Positions 1-5,647 of a stretch of 14,706 nt of DNA are shown piece by piece (the stretch's first letter is position 1; each line of letters opens with the position of its first letter). This DNA comes from Kosakonia radicincitans DSM 16656 (GTDB lineage: Bacteria > Pseudomonadota > Gammaproteobacteria > Enterobacterales > Enterobacteriaceae), in contig NZ_CP018018.1 in the NCBI RefSeq assembly GCF_000280495.2, positions 1-14,706 of the forward strand. The letters are read 5' to 3'. A program made the translations under genes and the position numbers. The notes under the pieces were generated by a model. It worked only from the letters and a program-made list of their open reading frames with translations. It did not search any database and had not been told where the DNA came from.

Positions 1-504
1 CAGGACAAGGGGCATTATTTCGATAACCTCTGCCAGTTCACCGCCTCCGAGATTAACAGCCGCATTGCTGAATACGTTGCTATGGGTGAGAAGGTGGCCC
101 GCAAAGCTGCCGATGATGCTCTGGGCAAATGGCACCAGAAACATGGCATTGCCAATCATGCAGGCGACATTACCGCCAGTTACGAGCAGGTGCGCGAGGC
201 GTGGTATGCCTTTGCATTGGATCGCGTTGTGGCAAAACATCCTGACTTCATCGGCTTTAATACCGTTGGCGGCTTTGCACTTCGCTCCTCCTCTGCTTGT
301 TGGACGCAGTTCGTTGACTGGTACGCAGGGAAAGAGGATGGAATTAAACGTCAGCGCCTGCTGCTTGACCGTGATGTGCTGATTGGCAGCGCCAAGGTCA
401 GACAGTCCCGGAGCGTTAACGGCAAGCGAGAGGGCGGCTCTACCGTGCTGCTGCCTGAGATTCCGATGTCTATCCCGGACAATGTTAAGAGCTTCAAACG
501 TTAA
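1..504 (+). CDS. SF3-type helicase, C-terminal 167 residues (gene continues from the right end of the window)
   Basis: The frame is open from base 1 to the TAA at 502-504. The gene open at 13627-14706 ends on a complete codon, and its frame continues here without a break, so this is read as the C-terminal third of a 527-residue protein on a circular molecule. The joined helicase core ends just before this part: the putative arginine finger (QIANRF) sits about 18 residues upstream. What remains is a charged helical region near residues 15-60, followed by a compact region with aromatic residues (WYAFALD, CWTQFVDWY), which could be a winged-helix or origin-binding domain as in other SF3 replication helicases. 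That domain assignment is inferred only from position. The gene ends directly before a terminator and the iteron array, the usual arrangement of an initiator next to its origin. A start at the ATG at 82 is possible in isolation but much less likely. Confidence 0.75.
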   Translation, partial: QDKGHYFDNLCQFTASEINSRIAEYVAMGEKVARKAADDALGKWHQKHGIANHAGDITASYEQVREAWYAFALDRVVAKHPDFIGFNTVGGFALRSSSACWTQFVDWYAGKEDGIKRQRLLLDRDVLIGSAKVRQSRSVNGKREGGSTVLLPEIPMSIPDNVKSFKR

Positions 505-508
505 CACT

Positions 509-530
509 AACCCGCTTCGGCGGGTTTTTT
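509..530 (+). terminator. Intrinsic terminator of the helicase gene
   Basis: A 7-bp stem AACCCGC/GCGGGTT closes a TTCG tetraloop and is followed by a T run, five bases after the helicase stop codon. It would stop transcription before it enters the iteron region. Confidence 0.9.
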
Positions 531-550
531 ATTGGGTGTTAAACGCTGAG

Positions 551-794
551 GGTTAACAGTTTGGCCTGTTAACGTCGAAAATTAACAGGATAAACGCATG
601 ATAATTAATGAAAATGTGGCAACTGTTAAGCTGTTAACCTTTTTTGCCTCTGCTCCCTATATATAAATACGTTTCTTATCTTTTTTTTACTCACTATCTT
701 TTAATTAAAATAGGTTAACAGGTTAACAGTATATAAATATCAGTAAGTTAGGTGCTTAACAGGCAGGTTAACAGGGGTTAACAGGGGTTAACAG
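551..794. repeat. Iteron array with AT-rich core, candidate replication origin
   Basis: Six exact copies of GGTTAACAG lie at 551-559, 713-721, 721-729, 766-774, 776-784 and 786-794, and one inverted exact copy at 631-639. Variants are at 566-573 (CTGTTAAC), 581-588 (ATTAACAG), 623-630 (CTGTTAAG) and 755-762 (CTTAACAG). The last three exact copies are spaced 10 bp apart, one helical turn. Between the two groups, 656-712 is almost pure AT with runs of T, a likely unwinding region. The repeat resembles the GGTGAACA type I iteron bound by the alpha protein of satellite phage P4, and the adjacent gene is an SF3 helicase, so origin function with helicase or primase binding is inferred. A GC-rich inverted repeat (CCCC 823-826 with GGGG 830-833, extended by TGCA on both sides) flanks the array. 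Confidence 0.85.
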
Positions 795-1031
795 CTGCCG
801 CATAGCGTCGCAAAGTGCATCGCCCCGCAGGGGTGTGCAGCTGCGTGACGCGGTTCTGAGGTGTGGGGGTTACTGGTAGATGCCGTGCTTTCGCACGGAC
901 ACTGCAAAAATCACTGGCCCGGAGCCAGATCGGCGGCTCAGTGCCTCATGATACGGTTACATTTTGGCAACGGCGGGGTAAGGAGTGGCGGGGGTTTACT
1001 GTCGTGCTGCGTCACTTGTTGCGTCAATGCG
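795..1031. other. Gene-free stretch beside the origin
   Basis: No convincing gene is seen on either strand. It holds the GC-rich inverted repeat at 816-839, one member of the dispersed hairpin family (871-898), a second weak stem CTGG/CCAG near 915-930, and two tandem GCGTCAAT units at 1021-1036 that run into the 3' end of the next gene. It may carry origin accessory sites. Confidence 0.5.
871..898 (+). repeat. REP-like hairpin element, divergent copy
   Basis: A GGTAG foot (875-879) is followed by a perfect 6-bp hairpin, CCGTGC (883-888), loop TTTC, GCACGG (893-898). The foot flanks match the family consensus poorly, but the hairpin and its loop closely resemble the copy at 13084-13112, with shared GCCG, TTTC and CACGGAC blocks. 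The two copies lie on either side of the helicase gene and iterons on the circular map. Confidence 0.55.
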
Positions 1032-1502
1032 TCAATTCTGGCGGTTCATTCCACGTCGCATAATGCCTGGCTCTGAGCTGGGTTTGATGTCGTACATCTG
1101 GCGCTCTGCCTCCTGCGCTTTGAGCAGGGCAAGGATCGCACTGGCGACGGCGCGGGTCATCTGCGGGTCATTATCCAGCACGGCTTTGAGCTGGCGGCTT
1201 CTGAGGGCGGTTAAATCGGTGGCATGGCGTTGCAGTAGGGTGAATTGCTGCTCTGTAAACTGGTTCCGCAGCTGTCGGATCTTCGCGCTGGGCGTCTCCT
1301 CCAGCATCTGCCGGGCGCGTTCGCGCTGCTCCATGAGGCTGGTCACGTTGTCCGGCGCTGCTTTCTGTTTGGCATCGGCGGCAATCCAGCGCTGAATCGC
1401 ACGGGCGGGGATCCCCATCTGGCGGGAGACACTGCCAGCGGTTGCGCCGGGTTGCCTGCTGAGGGTGAGGGCCTGCTCTTTTTGCTCTGGTGTGTAACGC
1501 AT
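1032..1502 (-). CDS. Helix-turn-helix protein, possibly small-terminase-like
   Basis: A 156-residue protein starting with MRYTPEQKEQ. The start at 1502 is chosen because AGGAG sits 8 bases upstream; a longer frame to 1592 adds 30 residues of poor composition and has no such site. Residues 1-45 form a homeodomain-like helix-turn-helix of the transposase/terminase type (VSRQMGIPARAIQRWIA). Residues 55-140 are charged and helical, consistent with a coiled-coil oligomerisation region, ending in KAQEAERQMYDIKP. This order, N-terminal HTH, helical middle and short C-terminal tail, is that of phage small terminase subunits, which bind packaging sites; an IS3-type OrfA-like DNA-binding protein is the main alternative. 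No large terminase or transposase catalytic gene lies nearby. The real role is unknown; only DNA binding is well supported. Confidence 0.7.
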   Translation of the reverse strand: MRYTPEQKEQALTLSRQPGATAGSVSRQMGIPARAIQRWIAADAKQKAAPDNVTSLMEQRERARQMLEETPSAKIRQLRNQFTEQQFTLLQRHATDLTALRSRQLKAVLDNDPQMTRAVASAILALLKAQEAERQMYDIKPSSEPGIMRRGMNRQN

Positions 1503-1650
1503 GGTGATGGCTCCTGTGGGATGGTGCCCCATGGTGGCATCACGACTGCTTTGTGTGGCAGCGCAGCTGCCGCCATACCGATGGCCTGCCACTGGCTCAG
1601 CCTGCCAGCCGCGACGCTGTTAAACGAGGCGGGGCAATGCGTTACCACGA

Positions 1651-1681
1651 CAAAAAGAGAAGCGCCCCGCAGAGAGGCGCT
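1651..1681 (-). terminator. Intrinsic terminator after the secreted-protein gene
   Basis: Read on the minus strand, a stem AGCGCC/GGCGCT (1676-1681 with 1661-1666) is followed by TTCTCTTTTTG. It lies 8 bases after the stop of the 118-residue gene and separates it from the HTH gene. Confidence 0.75.
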
Positions 1682-1688
1682 GAGGCGG

Positions 1689-2045
1689 TTACAGGTCGAT
1701 ATGTTTTGCGCCATTGTCCGGGCGGCAGGTGGCGCTCATCATTCCCCGGCCTACCACGTTTGCGGTGATGGTCGTTGTTGGGGTGGGAGTGTCGTTAAAA
1801 GCAGCCAGGAGCATGACCGTGCTCTGGTTTGGCGTGCTTCCGGTCATGTCCACTGTCAGATTTCCGGTCTGTATCTTATCAACCGGGAAGGAAGCGCCGC
1901 GCCAAGTTATCGTTAGCCGCCCGTTGTCCTCTCTGAGGTGGATCGCGGTGCCGTCGCTGCACCAGTGGAGCAGGGAGAGCGGTTTAGCGTATAGCGGCGC
2001 GGTGGTCAGCAGTAGCGCGAGCGCTGCGGGTATATTGATTTTCAT
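1689..2045 (-). CDS. Small secreted protein of unknown function
   Basis: A 118-residue protein. Residues 1-20 form a clear Sec signal peptide: a short charged start (MKI), a hydrophobic core (ALALLLTTA) and an AXA-like cleavage site LYA before KPL. The mature part is about 98 residues, rich in Thr and beta-prone, with only two cysteines (residues 29 and 107), which could form one disulfide joining both ends in the periplasm. No lipobox or membrane anchor is seen. No strong Shine-Dalgarno is visible before the ATG; a weak GGTGT lies about 15 bases upstream. It has its own terminator and a hairpin separates it from the upstream gene. Possible roles include entry exclusion or lysis control, but nothing in the sequence decides this. 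Confidence 0.75.
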   Translation of the reverse strand: MKINIPAALALLLTTAPLYAKPLSLLHWCSDGTAIHLREDNGRLTITWRGASFPVDKIQTGNLTVDMTGSTPNQSTVMLLAAFNDTPTPTTTITANVVGRGMMSATCRPDNGAKHIDL

Positions 2046-2082
2046 AGTATGTAATTCATTACACCATATTGATTACGATATA

Positions 2083-2100
2083 GGGCCCCCGCAGGGGCCC
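2083..2100 (-). terminator. GC-rich hairpin between the 63-residue and secreted-protein genes
   Basis: GGGCCCC (2083-2089) pairs with GGGGCCC (2094-2100) around a 4-base loop. It lies just after the stop of the 63-residue gene. The following bases on the minus strand (TATATCG) are AT-rich but not a T run, so it may be a weak terminator, an RNA stabiliser or a terminator for the plus strand, where CGGTTTTA follows. Confidence 0.45.
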
Positions 2101-2105
2101 CGGTT

Positions 2106-2297
2106 TTACAGCTGGTCAGTCACTCTGACGAGTACCGCAGCCGGATGGCACGCCATCAGGATTTTGACGTGGTGATCATGCTGGTCTCTGCCTGCGGCAA
2201 TAACTACGCCGTTAAGCATGACCGCAACGCACTGGCCCTGATTGAGTAGCTTGTGCCACTGCTGCGCCGCTTTCCTGCGTGGGTCTATGCGGTACAT
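2106..2297 (-). CDS. Small hypothetical protein (63 residues)
   Basis: The protein begins MYRIDPRRKAAQQWHKLLNQ and has a basic N-terminal helix followed by a hydrophobic beta-like segment (CVAVMLNGVVIAAG) and a His-rich stretch (DQHDHHVK). The start is supported by a strong GGGAGG five bases upstream, which lies in the end of the previous gene. Its ATG directly abuts the TAA of that gene, so the two are translationally coupled. No family is recognised. Confidence 0.6.
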   Translation of the reverse strand: MYRIDPRRKAAQQWHKLLNQGQCVAVMLNGVVIAAGRDQHDHHVKILMACHPAAVLVRVTDQL

Positions 2298-2492
2298 TTA
2301 CGCCTCCCACGAAAACAGGCGGCAGACTGGCAGTGTGAGCACGCGGCCCTCCGCCGTTCTGAGGCTGACTTGATGGATGCCGCGCCCGTTCATCGCTATA
2401 GTGCGCTGGATGCCGTGCTGGCGGATTTCTCCGTGCTCGATGGTTAAGCCGGGGAATGTTTGCGCCGTGTGACGCTGTGATGCAATAATCAT
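2298..2492 (-). CDS. Small hypothetical protein (64 residues)
   Basis: It begins MIIASQRHTAQ and has a region of short beta-prone segments (IQRTIAMNGRGIHQVSLRT) that could form a small beta barrel. The stop codon abuts the ATG of the downstream 63-residue gene, supporting a two-gene unit. The Shine-Dalgarno is weak (GGA about 11 bases upstream). The preceding 140 bases contain three strong hairpins, so translation may be controlled by leader structure. No family is recognised, and an in-frame upstream start is not evident. Confidence 0.55.
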   Translation of the reverse strand: MIIASQRHTAQTFPGLTIEHGEIRQHGIQRTIAMNGRGIHQVSLRTAEGRVLTLPVCRLFSWEA

Positions 2493-2524
2493 AATGTTGG
2501 TTCCATTGGGTTGGTTCTGACAAT

Positions 2525-2628
2525 GGCGCGGCTTTGGTTGCCACCTTCACCGCGCCGCTTTTGGTTCCCCTGTTAGCGCAGGGGCTCCAATCTTTTAGAC
2601 GGGCCATGCCTTCCCAGTCTGGCCCGTC
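2525..2628 (-). promoter_or_regulatory. Three consecutive hairpins upstream of the 64-residue gene
   Basis: Within 104 bases: GGCGCGG/CCGCGCC (2525-2531 with 2550-2556), CCCCTG/CAGGGG (2567-2572 with 2579-2584) and an 8-bp pair GACGGGCC/GGCCCGTC (2598-2605 with 2621-2628). They fill the gap between the resolvase stop codon and the next gene. They could end resolvase transcription or form a structured leader. No T run follows any of them on the minus strand. Confidence 0.5.
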
Positions 2629-2632
2629 GCTC

Positions 2633-3259
2633 TTAATTCTCTTTCATTACCCGCAGCACCGTAGAGCGCGAGCAGCCAGCCATTGCGGCGATCTCTCCTG
2701 TCGTGTGCCCCTTCTGGGCGTATTTCAATATCTTGTTATGCAGCGCCGTGTTTGGCGGCTTCCCGGTGTATATGCCGCGTTTCTTCGCTTTCTCGATCCC
2801 CTGCTGCTGGCGCTTGCGCCGGGTCTCGTAGTCATCGCGGGCCCATGCTGCGGCAATGTCGAGCAGCATCGAGTTGAGCGCATCGAGTACCACGCCGCGA
2901 ACGTCGAAACCGCCCGCCCCGGTTGGCTGCTCTCCCTGCAATACCGCCAGCGTGGTGGGGATGTCGCAGCAGACAATGCGCAGCCGTTTGGCCCGGATCC
3001 GTTCTTTCAGCTGCTCCCACTCTGTCCGGGTTAAGCGGCTCAGGCGGTCGAGCTTCTCCACCAAAAGGACAAAGCCCGGCCCTACATCGTTCAGCAGCTT
3101 GTTGAGCTGCGGGCGCTCCAGCTGCGTCCCTGATACGTTCTCTTTGTACCAGCCGCAGATCGTCAGATTGTTGGCTGTGGCAAATTCTTTTAATTCAGCC
3201 TCTGCGCGTTCCGCGTCCTGCTCTTTGGTGCTGGCCCGCATGTAAATAACGCAATTCAT
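2633..3259 (-). CDS. Serine recombinase, resolvase/invertase family
   Basis: A 208-residue protein with the catalytic N-terminal domain of small serine recombinases and a C-terminal helix-turn-helix. Counting from the second of two adjacent methionines, R8 and S10 in YMRAST and D71, R72 and R75 in KLDRLSR align with the gamma-delta resolvase active-site residues R8, S10, D67, R68 and R71. The long E helix covers roughly residues 105-140, and an HTH lies at about 174-208 (TTGEIAAMAGCSRSTVLRVMK). The start at 3259 is preferred because GGGAG lies 6 bases upstream; for the ATG at 3262 the gap is only 3. The size suits a plasmid multimer resolvase or invertase rather than a large integrase. The upstream 110 bases contain res-like repeats and a promoter, so it probably resolves dimers at this site and represses its own gene. 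Confidence 0.92.
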   Translation of the reverse strand: MNCVIYMRASTKEQDAERAEAELKEFATANNLTICGWYKENVSGTQLERPQLNKLLNDVGPGFVLLVEKLDRLSRLTRTEWEQLKERIRAKRLRIVCCDIPTTLAVLQGEQPTGAGGFDVRGVVLDALNSMLLDIAAAWARDDYETRRKRQQQGIEKAKKRGIYTGKPPNTALHNKILKYAQKGHTTGEIAAMAGCSRSTVLRVMKEN

Positions 3260-3286
3260 CATTAGCTCCCATGGTGCGGGGTGTTT

Positions 3287-3381
3287 CTTTTGGGTGTGTC
3301 AAAACAGAATGCGCCTTTTGGGTTTTATAATCAACCCTAACGACGCGTTAATCACTGCTTTTTTGAGGTGTACCCAAAAAG
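3287..3381. repeat. Candidate res site upstream of the resolvase
   Basis: CTTTTGGGTG (3287-3296) and CTTTTGGGTT (3315-3324) are direct repeats, and TACCCAAAAAG (3371-3381) is an inverted copy. An A/T-rich region with a near-dyad (GGGTTTTATAATCAACCC, 3321-3338) lies between. Small serine resolvases normally bind a roughly 100-120 bp res site of three subsites directly upstream of their gene, and the size and position here match. Assignment of crossover and accessory subsites is not possible by eye. Confidence 0.55.
3324..3351 (-). promoter_or_regulatory. Candidate promoter of the resolvase gene
   Basis: On the minus strand TTAACG (3351-3346) and TATAAA (3329-3324) are separated by 16 bases. 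It lies within the res-like repeats, so bound resolvase would block it, as in Tn3-type systems. Confidence 0.45.
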
Positions 3382-3390
3382 TCGCCCTTT

Positions 3391-3416
3391 CGAGCCAACG
3401 GCTCGCCCCTACCGCT
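3391..3416 (-). repeat. REP-like hairpin element
   Basis: On the plus strand CGAGCC, loop AAC, GGCTCG (3391-3405) is followed at once by CCCCTACCGCT (3406-3416). On the minus strand this reads as an AGCGGTAGGGG foot followed by the hairpin, the layout of REP elements with a GTAG foot. It lies between the res-like site and the plus-strand operon. Confidence 0.7.
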
Positions 3417-3474
3417 CCAGTCGTGACGGCAAACTGTCCGGGCAGCATTCCGCTGACTAAAAGAGAAAAAACCG

Positions 3475-4113
3475 ATGAGCACGAAAACCTATATTGCGGA
3501 GCTGGGCGAACGTCTGGCTTCTGAGCAGCTGCTTGAGCACCCGGAGCTCCCGCAGTTGAGCCTCTCCCCGGATGTGCCAGCCGTGGCGGCTGTCCTCCAC
3601 AAAATGCGCCAGCGCACTGAAATGGAGACCTGCCTGAATGAGCTGGAATCTGTCATTCCTGCCAAGCAAGCGGCATCCCAGCGGCTGCGCAGCCGTATTG
3701 TGGAGGCGGAGCGCCTGATTGCTGAGGCCAAGGCCGATCTGCTGGCTGGTCGCCAGCCTGATCCAAATGCCGCCCTGCAAAGCCTGATTATTGATGACCT
3801 GCGCCAGCAGCTGATTGAGGCGCAGGACGAGCAGCAGCGTGCGGAGAGTGAAATTAGCCGCGTGCGTGGCGAGCTCTCCGCCGCAAACGCCGTGATTGAC
3901 CGGGCCATGACCGAATACGCCAACGATGTGCGAATCAGCCGCGCCTATGCCCTCCAGAAAGCGCTGATCGAGGAGCTCACCTCTCTGGCGGATGCAGACG
4001 GCGGGCGTGGTCAGTACGGGCGTAAATTCTCCGTCAGCACCTCGCTGGCGGCTATTGTCAATTCGCATGGTTTCATTGAGATCCTGCGCACTCGCCGGGG
4101 GATGGTGTCATGA
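3475..4113 (+). CDS. Coiled-coil protein of unknown function, first of a five-gene operon
   Basis: A 212-residue, strongly helical, charged protein. Residues about 45-150 are rich in Glu, Gln, Arg and Ala with heptad-like spacing, as in a long coiled coil (for example LRQQLIEAQDEQQRAESEIS), interrupted by a linker near residue 95 (GRQPDPNAAL). The C-terminal 50 residues are more globular. No signal peptide or membrane segment is seen. The Shine-Dalgarno is weak (AAGAG about 8 bases upstream of the ATG), but no better start is visible. The stop overlaps the next ATG as ATGA, so the genes are translationally coupled. The family is not recognised. Given the virion-type protein encoded opposite, a scaffold, chaperone or minor structural role is possible but not shown. 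Confidence 0.75.
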   Translation: MSTKTYIAELGERLASEQLLEHPELPQLSLSPDVPAVAAVLHKMRQRTEMETCLNELESVIPAKQAASQRLRSRIVEAERLIAEAKADLLAGRQPDPNAALQSLIIDDLRQQLIEAQDEQQRAESEISRVRGELSAANAVIDRAMTEYANDVRISRAYALQKALIEELTSLADADGGRGQYGRKFSVSTSLAAIVNSHGFIEILRTRRGMVS

Positions 4114-4721
4114 GCGGTAATTTCCAAAAGCTGATCAACATGCTGAATGGGGCGGGTGGCACGCTGACCAAATCGCTGGACGCCGCTGACGGCTTCCCGC
4201 TGAGCAAACAAAGCCTCGATCAGGCCCTCAAGAGCTGCGGTGATATGGGCTACGGGCAGCAGACGCAGCAGCTGCTCAAAGATATGCACGCGGCGGGCCT
4301 CAGTTCCGGCCTTAGTGACAAAGAGCTGGAGGGGCACATTGCGGAGACTATGCGCGGCCTTGCCAGTAAACGAGCGTTAACCAAAAGCCTGACGCCGGGT
4401 GATGCGCTGGCGGATGCAATGCAAAGCACCGCAGCTGCGCCGCAATTTAACCCTAACCAGATCACCGTTGCCCCATCAGTCGAGGCCGTACACCGTGCGC
4501 GAGCGCAGCAAGTCAGTGATGCCCAGTTTTTGCAAGAGGTGGCAGATCGCGGCGTGCCGTTCGAGCAGGTCAATCAGCTGCATCAGGTGATGGAGCAAAC
4601 GCGGGGCCTGCCGGATGACGTGCGAGCCCCTGCCATGCAAGCGGTACGGGCGGCGCTGCCGCAGGAGCCGCTTTCCCCAGCCGCGCAGGGCATCGACTGG
4701 AGTGCTCAGGGATGGAAATAA
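4110..4721 (+). CDS. Hypothetical operon protein (203 residues)
   Basis: It starts in the ATGA overlap with the previous gene; a GGGGGATGG stretch upstream offers a Shine-Dalgarno. The protein is helical and Gln/Ala-rich, with Gly-rich turns in the first 60 residues (NMLNGAGGTLTKSL, CGDMGYGQQTQQLL) and a low-complexity linker around residues 100-125. The C-terminus is Pro-rich and ends in SAQGWK. It has a single Cys and no signal peptide or clear membrane segment. The composition resembles small virion or scaffold proteins more than enzymes, but this is only an impression. It contains one TGCAATGCA palindrome at 4415-4423, matching the putative RHH operator. Its stop lies 10 bases inside the next gene. 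Confidence 0.72.
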   Translation: MSGNFQKLINMLNGAGGTLTKSLDAADGFPLSKQSLDQALKSCGDMGYGQQTQQLLKDMHAAGLSSGLSDKELEGHIAETMRGLASKRALTKSLTPGDALADAMQSTAAAPQFNPNQITVAPSVEAVHRARAQQVSDAQFLQEVADRGVPFEQVNQLHQVMEQTRGLPDDVRAPAMQAVRAALPQEPLSPAAQGIDWSAQGWK

Positions 4722-5065
4722 ACAGCCGGGCCGTATTGCTGGCCTGTCTGTCTGCGTTGCGCTTGCCTGCGGGTGAGCGCACCTCTGATCACGTCATGCA
4801 GCTGGCGCACCTGCGCACCGTTCTGCGTAACGAGGGGCACTCCTCCCCCGCTATCCATGACGACGCCGCACTGCTCAAAGAGGCTGAGGCACTGGCAAGG
4901 GCCCGCCGTGAATGGCTGGCAGACGCTGCTGATATGCGCCAGCGCCACACCGAGCTCCAGCACCTTGTTGCGATCAACCTCCTGCCTGAGGGGGAAGCAC
5001 GCGAGGAGCAGGGCGATAACTACCGGGCATGGGCAAACGCCGATCCGGTCAAACAAAAATATTGA
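4712..5065 (+). CDS. Hypothetical operon protein (117 residues)
   Basis: It starts within the last codons of the preceding gene. The protein begins MEINSRAVLLACLSALRLP, an apolar N-terminal helix that is not followed by a convincing cleavage site. The rest is helical and charged, with HDDAALLKEAEALARARREW and a Glu-rich C-terminal part ending in PVKQKY. No domain is recognised. The tight coupling in the operon argues that it is real and acts with its neighbours. Confidence 0.7.
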   Translation: MEINSRAVLLACLSALRLPAGERTSDHVMQLAHLRTVLRNEGHSSPAIHDDAALLKEAEALARARREWLADAADMRQRHTELQHLVAINLLPEGEAREEQGDNYRAWANADPVKQKY

Positions 5066-5074
5066 GGTTTCACC

Positions 5075-5416
5075 ATGACTTTTACACGTACCTACGCCCC
5101 AGACATCGATCAGACCTTCCAGCAGGGAGGCCGTGGCGGCACCGCTAAGCCGTTCCAGAATCAGCCTTATGCGCCGGGTGAGTCTATGGGTAGCGCAGCT
5201 GGTCGCCAGTCCACCGCAAAGGGCGACTTTGACCGCATCACGTTGACCGATCACCCTGTCTACGGCAAAGCCGCAGGCCATAACCGCGATCACCTCTCCG
5301 GGGAGTGGGTTGTGGAGGCTGGCGCGGTGTCTGTTCGCTCCCGCGTGTCTGCTGCTGAGGCGGCGAACAAGTGGGAGCAGGCTGTGGCGTCTGCTGTCGC
5401 GGCAGGTAAGCCGTAA
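5075..5416 (+). CDS. Hypothetical operon protein (113 residues)
   Basis: The start is supported by TTGAGG seven bases before the ATG, overlapping the stop of the previous gene. The first 55 residues are Gly-, Gln- and Pro-rich and look disordered (FQQGGRGGTAKPFQ, YAPGESMGSAAGRQ). The second half is more ordered, with a short HNRDHL segment and an Ala-rich C-terminal helix (AAEAANKWEQAVASAVAAG). No family is recognised. The TAA overlaps the next ATG (TAATG), so the following short gene is coupled. Confidence 0.7.
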   Translation: MTFTRTYAPDIDQTFQQGGRGGTAKPFQNQPYAPGESMGSAAGRQSTAKGDFDRITLTDHPVYGKAAGHNRDHLSGEWVVEAGAVSVRSRVSAAEAANKWEQAVASAVAAGKP

Positions 5417-5589
5417 TGGAAAGGCCCGTGATGCTTATCCCGGAGCGTGCCATTGCCGATCCCGATGCTAACCGCATCAGGGCAATGCAGGAGCGTATCC
5501 GGCGAGCCACAAAGCGCCGGGCGCAGGAAACGCAGGAGCGAGCCATGGCTGCGCCAGATTATCACTGGAGCGCATCCCGCCGCAGATAG
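5416..5589 (+). CDS. Small basic protein, last gene of the operon
   Basis: A 57-residue frame that starts in the TAATG overlap with the preceding gene and ends at TAG 5587-5589, just before a strong terminator. It begins MERPVMLIPERAIADPD and contains a very Arg-rich helical stretch (RIRAMQERIRRATKRRAQET), ending in SASRRR. The strong positive charge suggests nucleic-acid or membrane-surface binding. The overlap, position and terminator support a real gene. Confidence 0.6.
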   Translation: MERPVMLIPERAIADPDANRIRAMQERIRRATKRRAQETQERAMAAPDYHWSASRRR

Positions 5590-5593
5590 CAAA

Positions 5594-5622
5594 AAGGGCC
5601 CGAATATGGGCCCTTGTCTTTT
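5594..5622. terminator. Bidirectional terminator between converging operons
   Basis: AAGGGCCC (5594-5601) pairs with GGGCCCTT (5608-5615) around GAATAT. On the plus strand GTCTTTT follows; on the minus strand TTTTTGC follows. It serves the plus operon and the minus-strand tape-measure-like gene. Confidence 0.88.
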
Positions 5623-5647
5623 GCGTGCCAGCACGCCCGCTACCGCT
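5623..5647 (-). repeat. REP-like hairpin element
   Basis: On the plus strand GCGTG, loop CCAG, CACGC (5623-5636) is followed by CCGCTACCGCT (5637-5647). The foot overlaps the stop codon region of the 915-residue gene. The 11-base tail is identical to the copy at 8642-8652. Confidence 0.65.

Noticed and set aside
863..1063. Plus-strand frame of 66 residues starting at GTG 863
   Set aside because: It runs through a REP-like hairpin and into the 3' end of the minus-strand HTH gene. The only Shine-Dalgarno-like bases sit one base before the GTG, too close to act.
1503..1592. Upstream extension of the HTH gene by 30 residues
   Set aside because: The internal ATG at 1502 has a well-placed AGGAG, and the extension looks random.
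2212..2607. Minus-strand frame of 131 residues after the resolvase
   Set aside because: It overlaps both coupled small genes in another frame, its later part has a shadow-like Arg/Pro/His composition, and its start lies inside a hairpin with poor spacing. A short real peptide at its beginning cannot be excluded.
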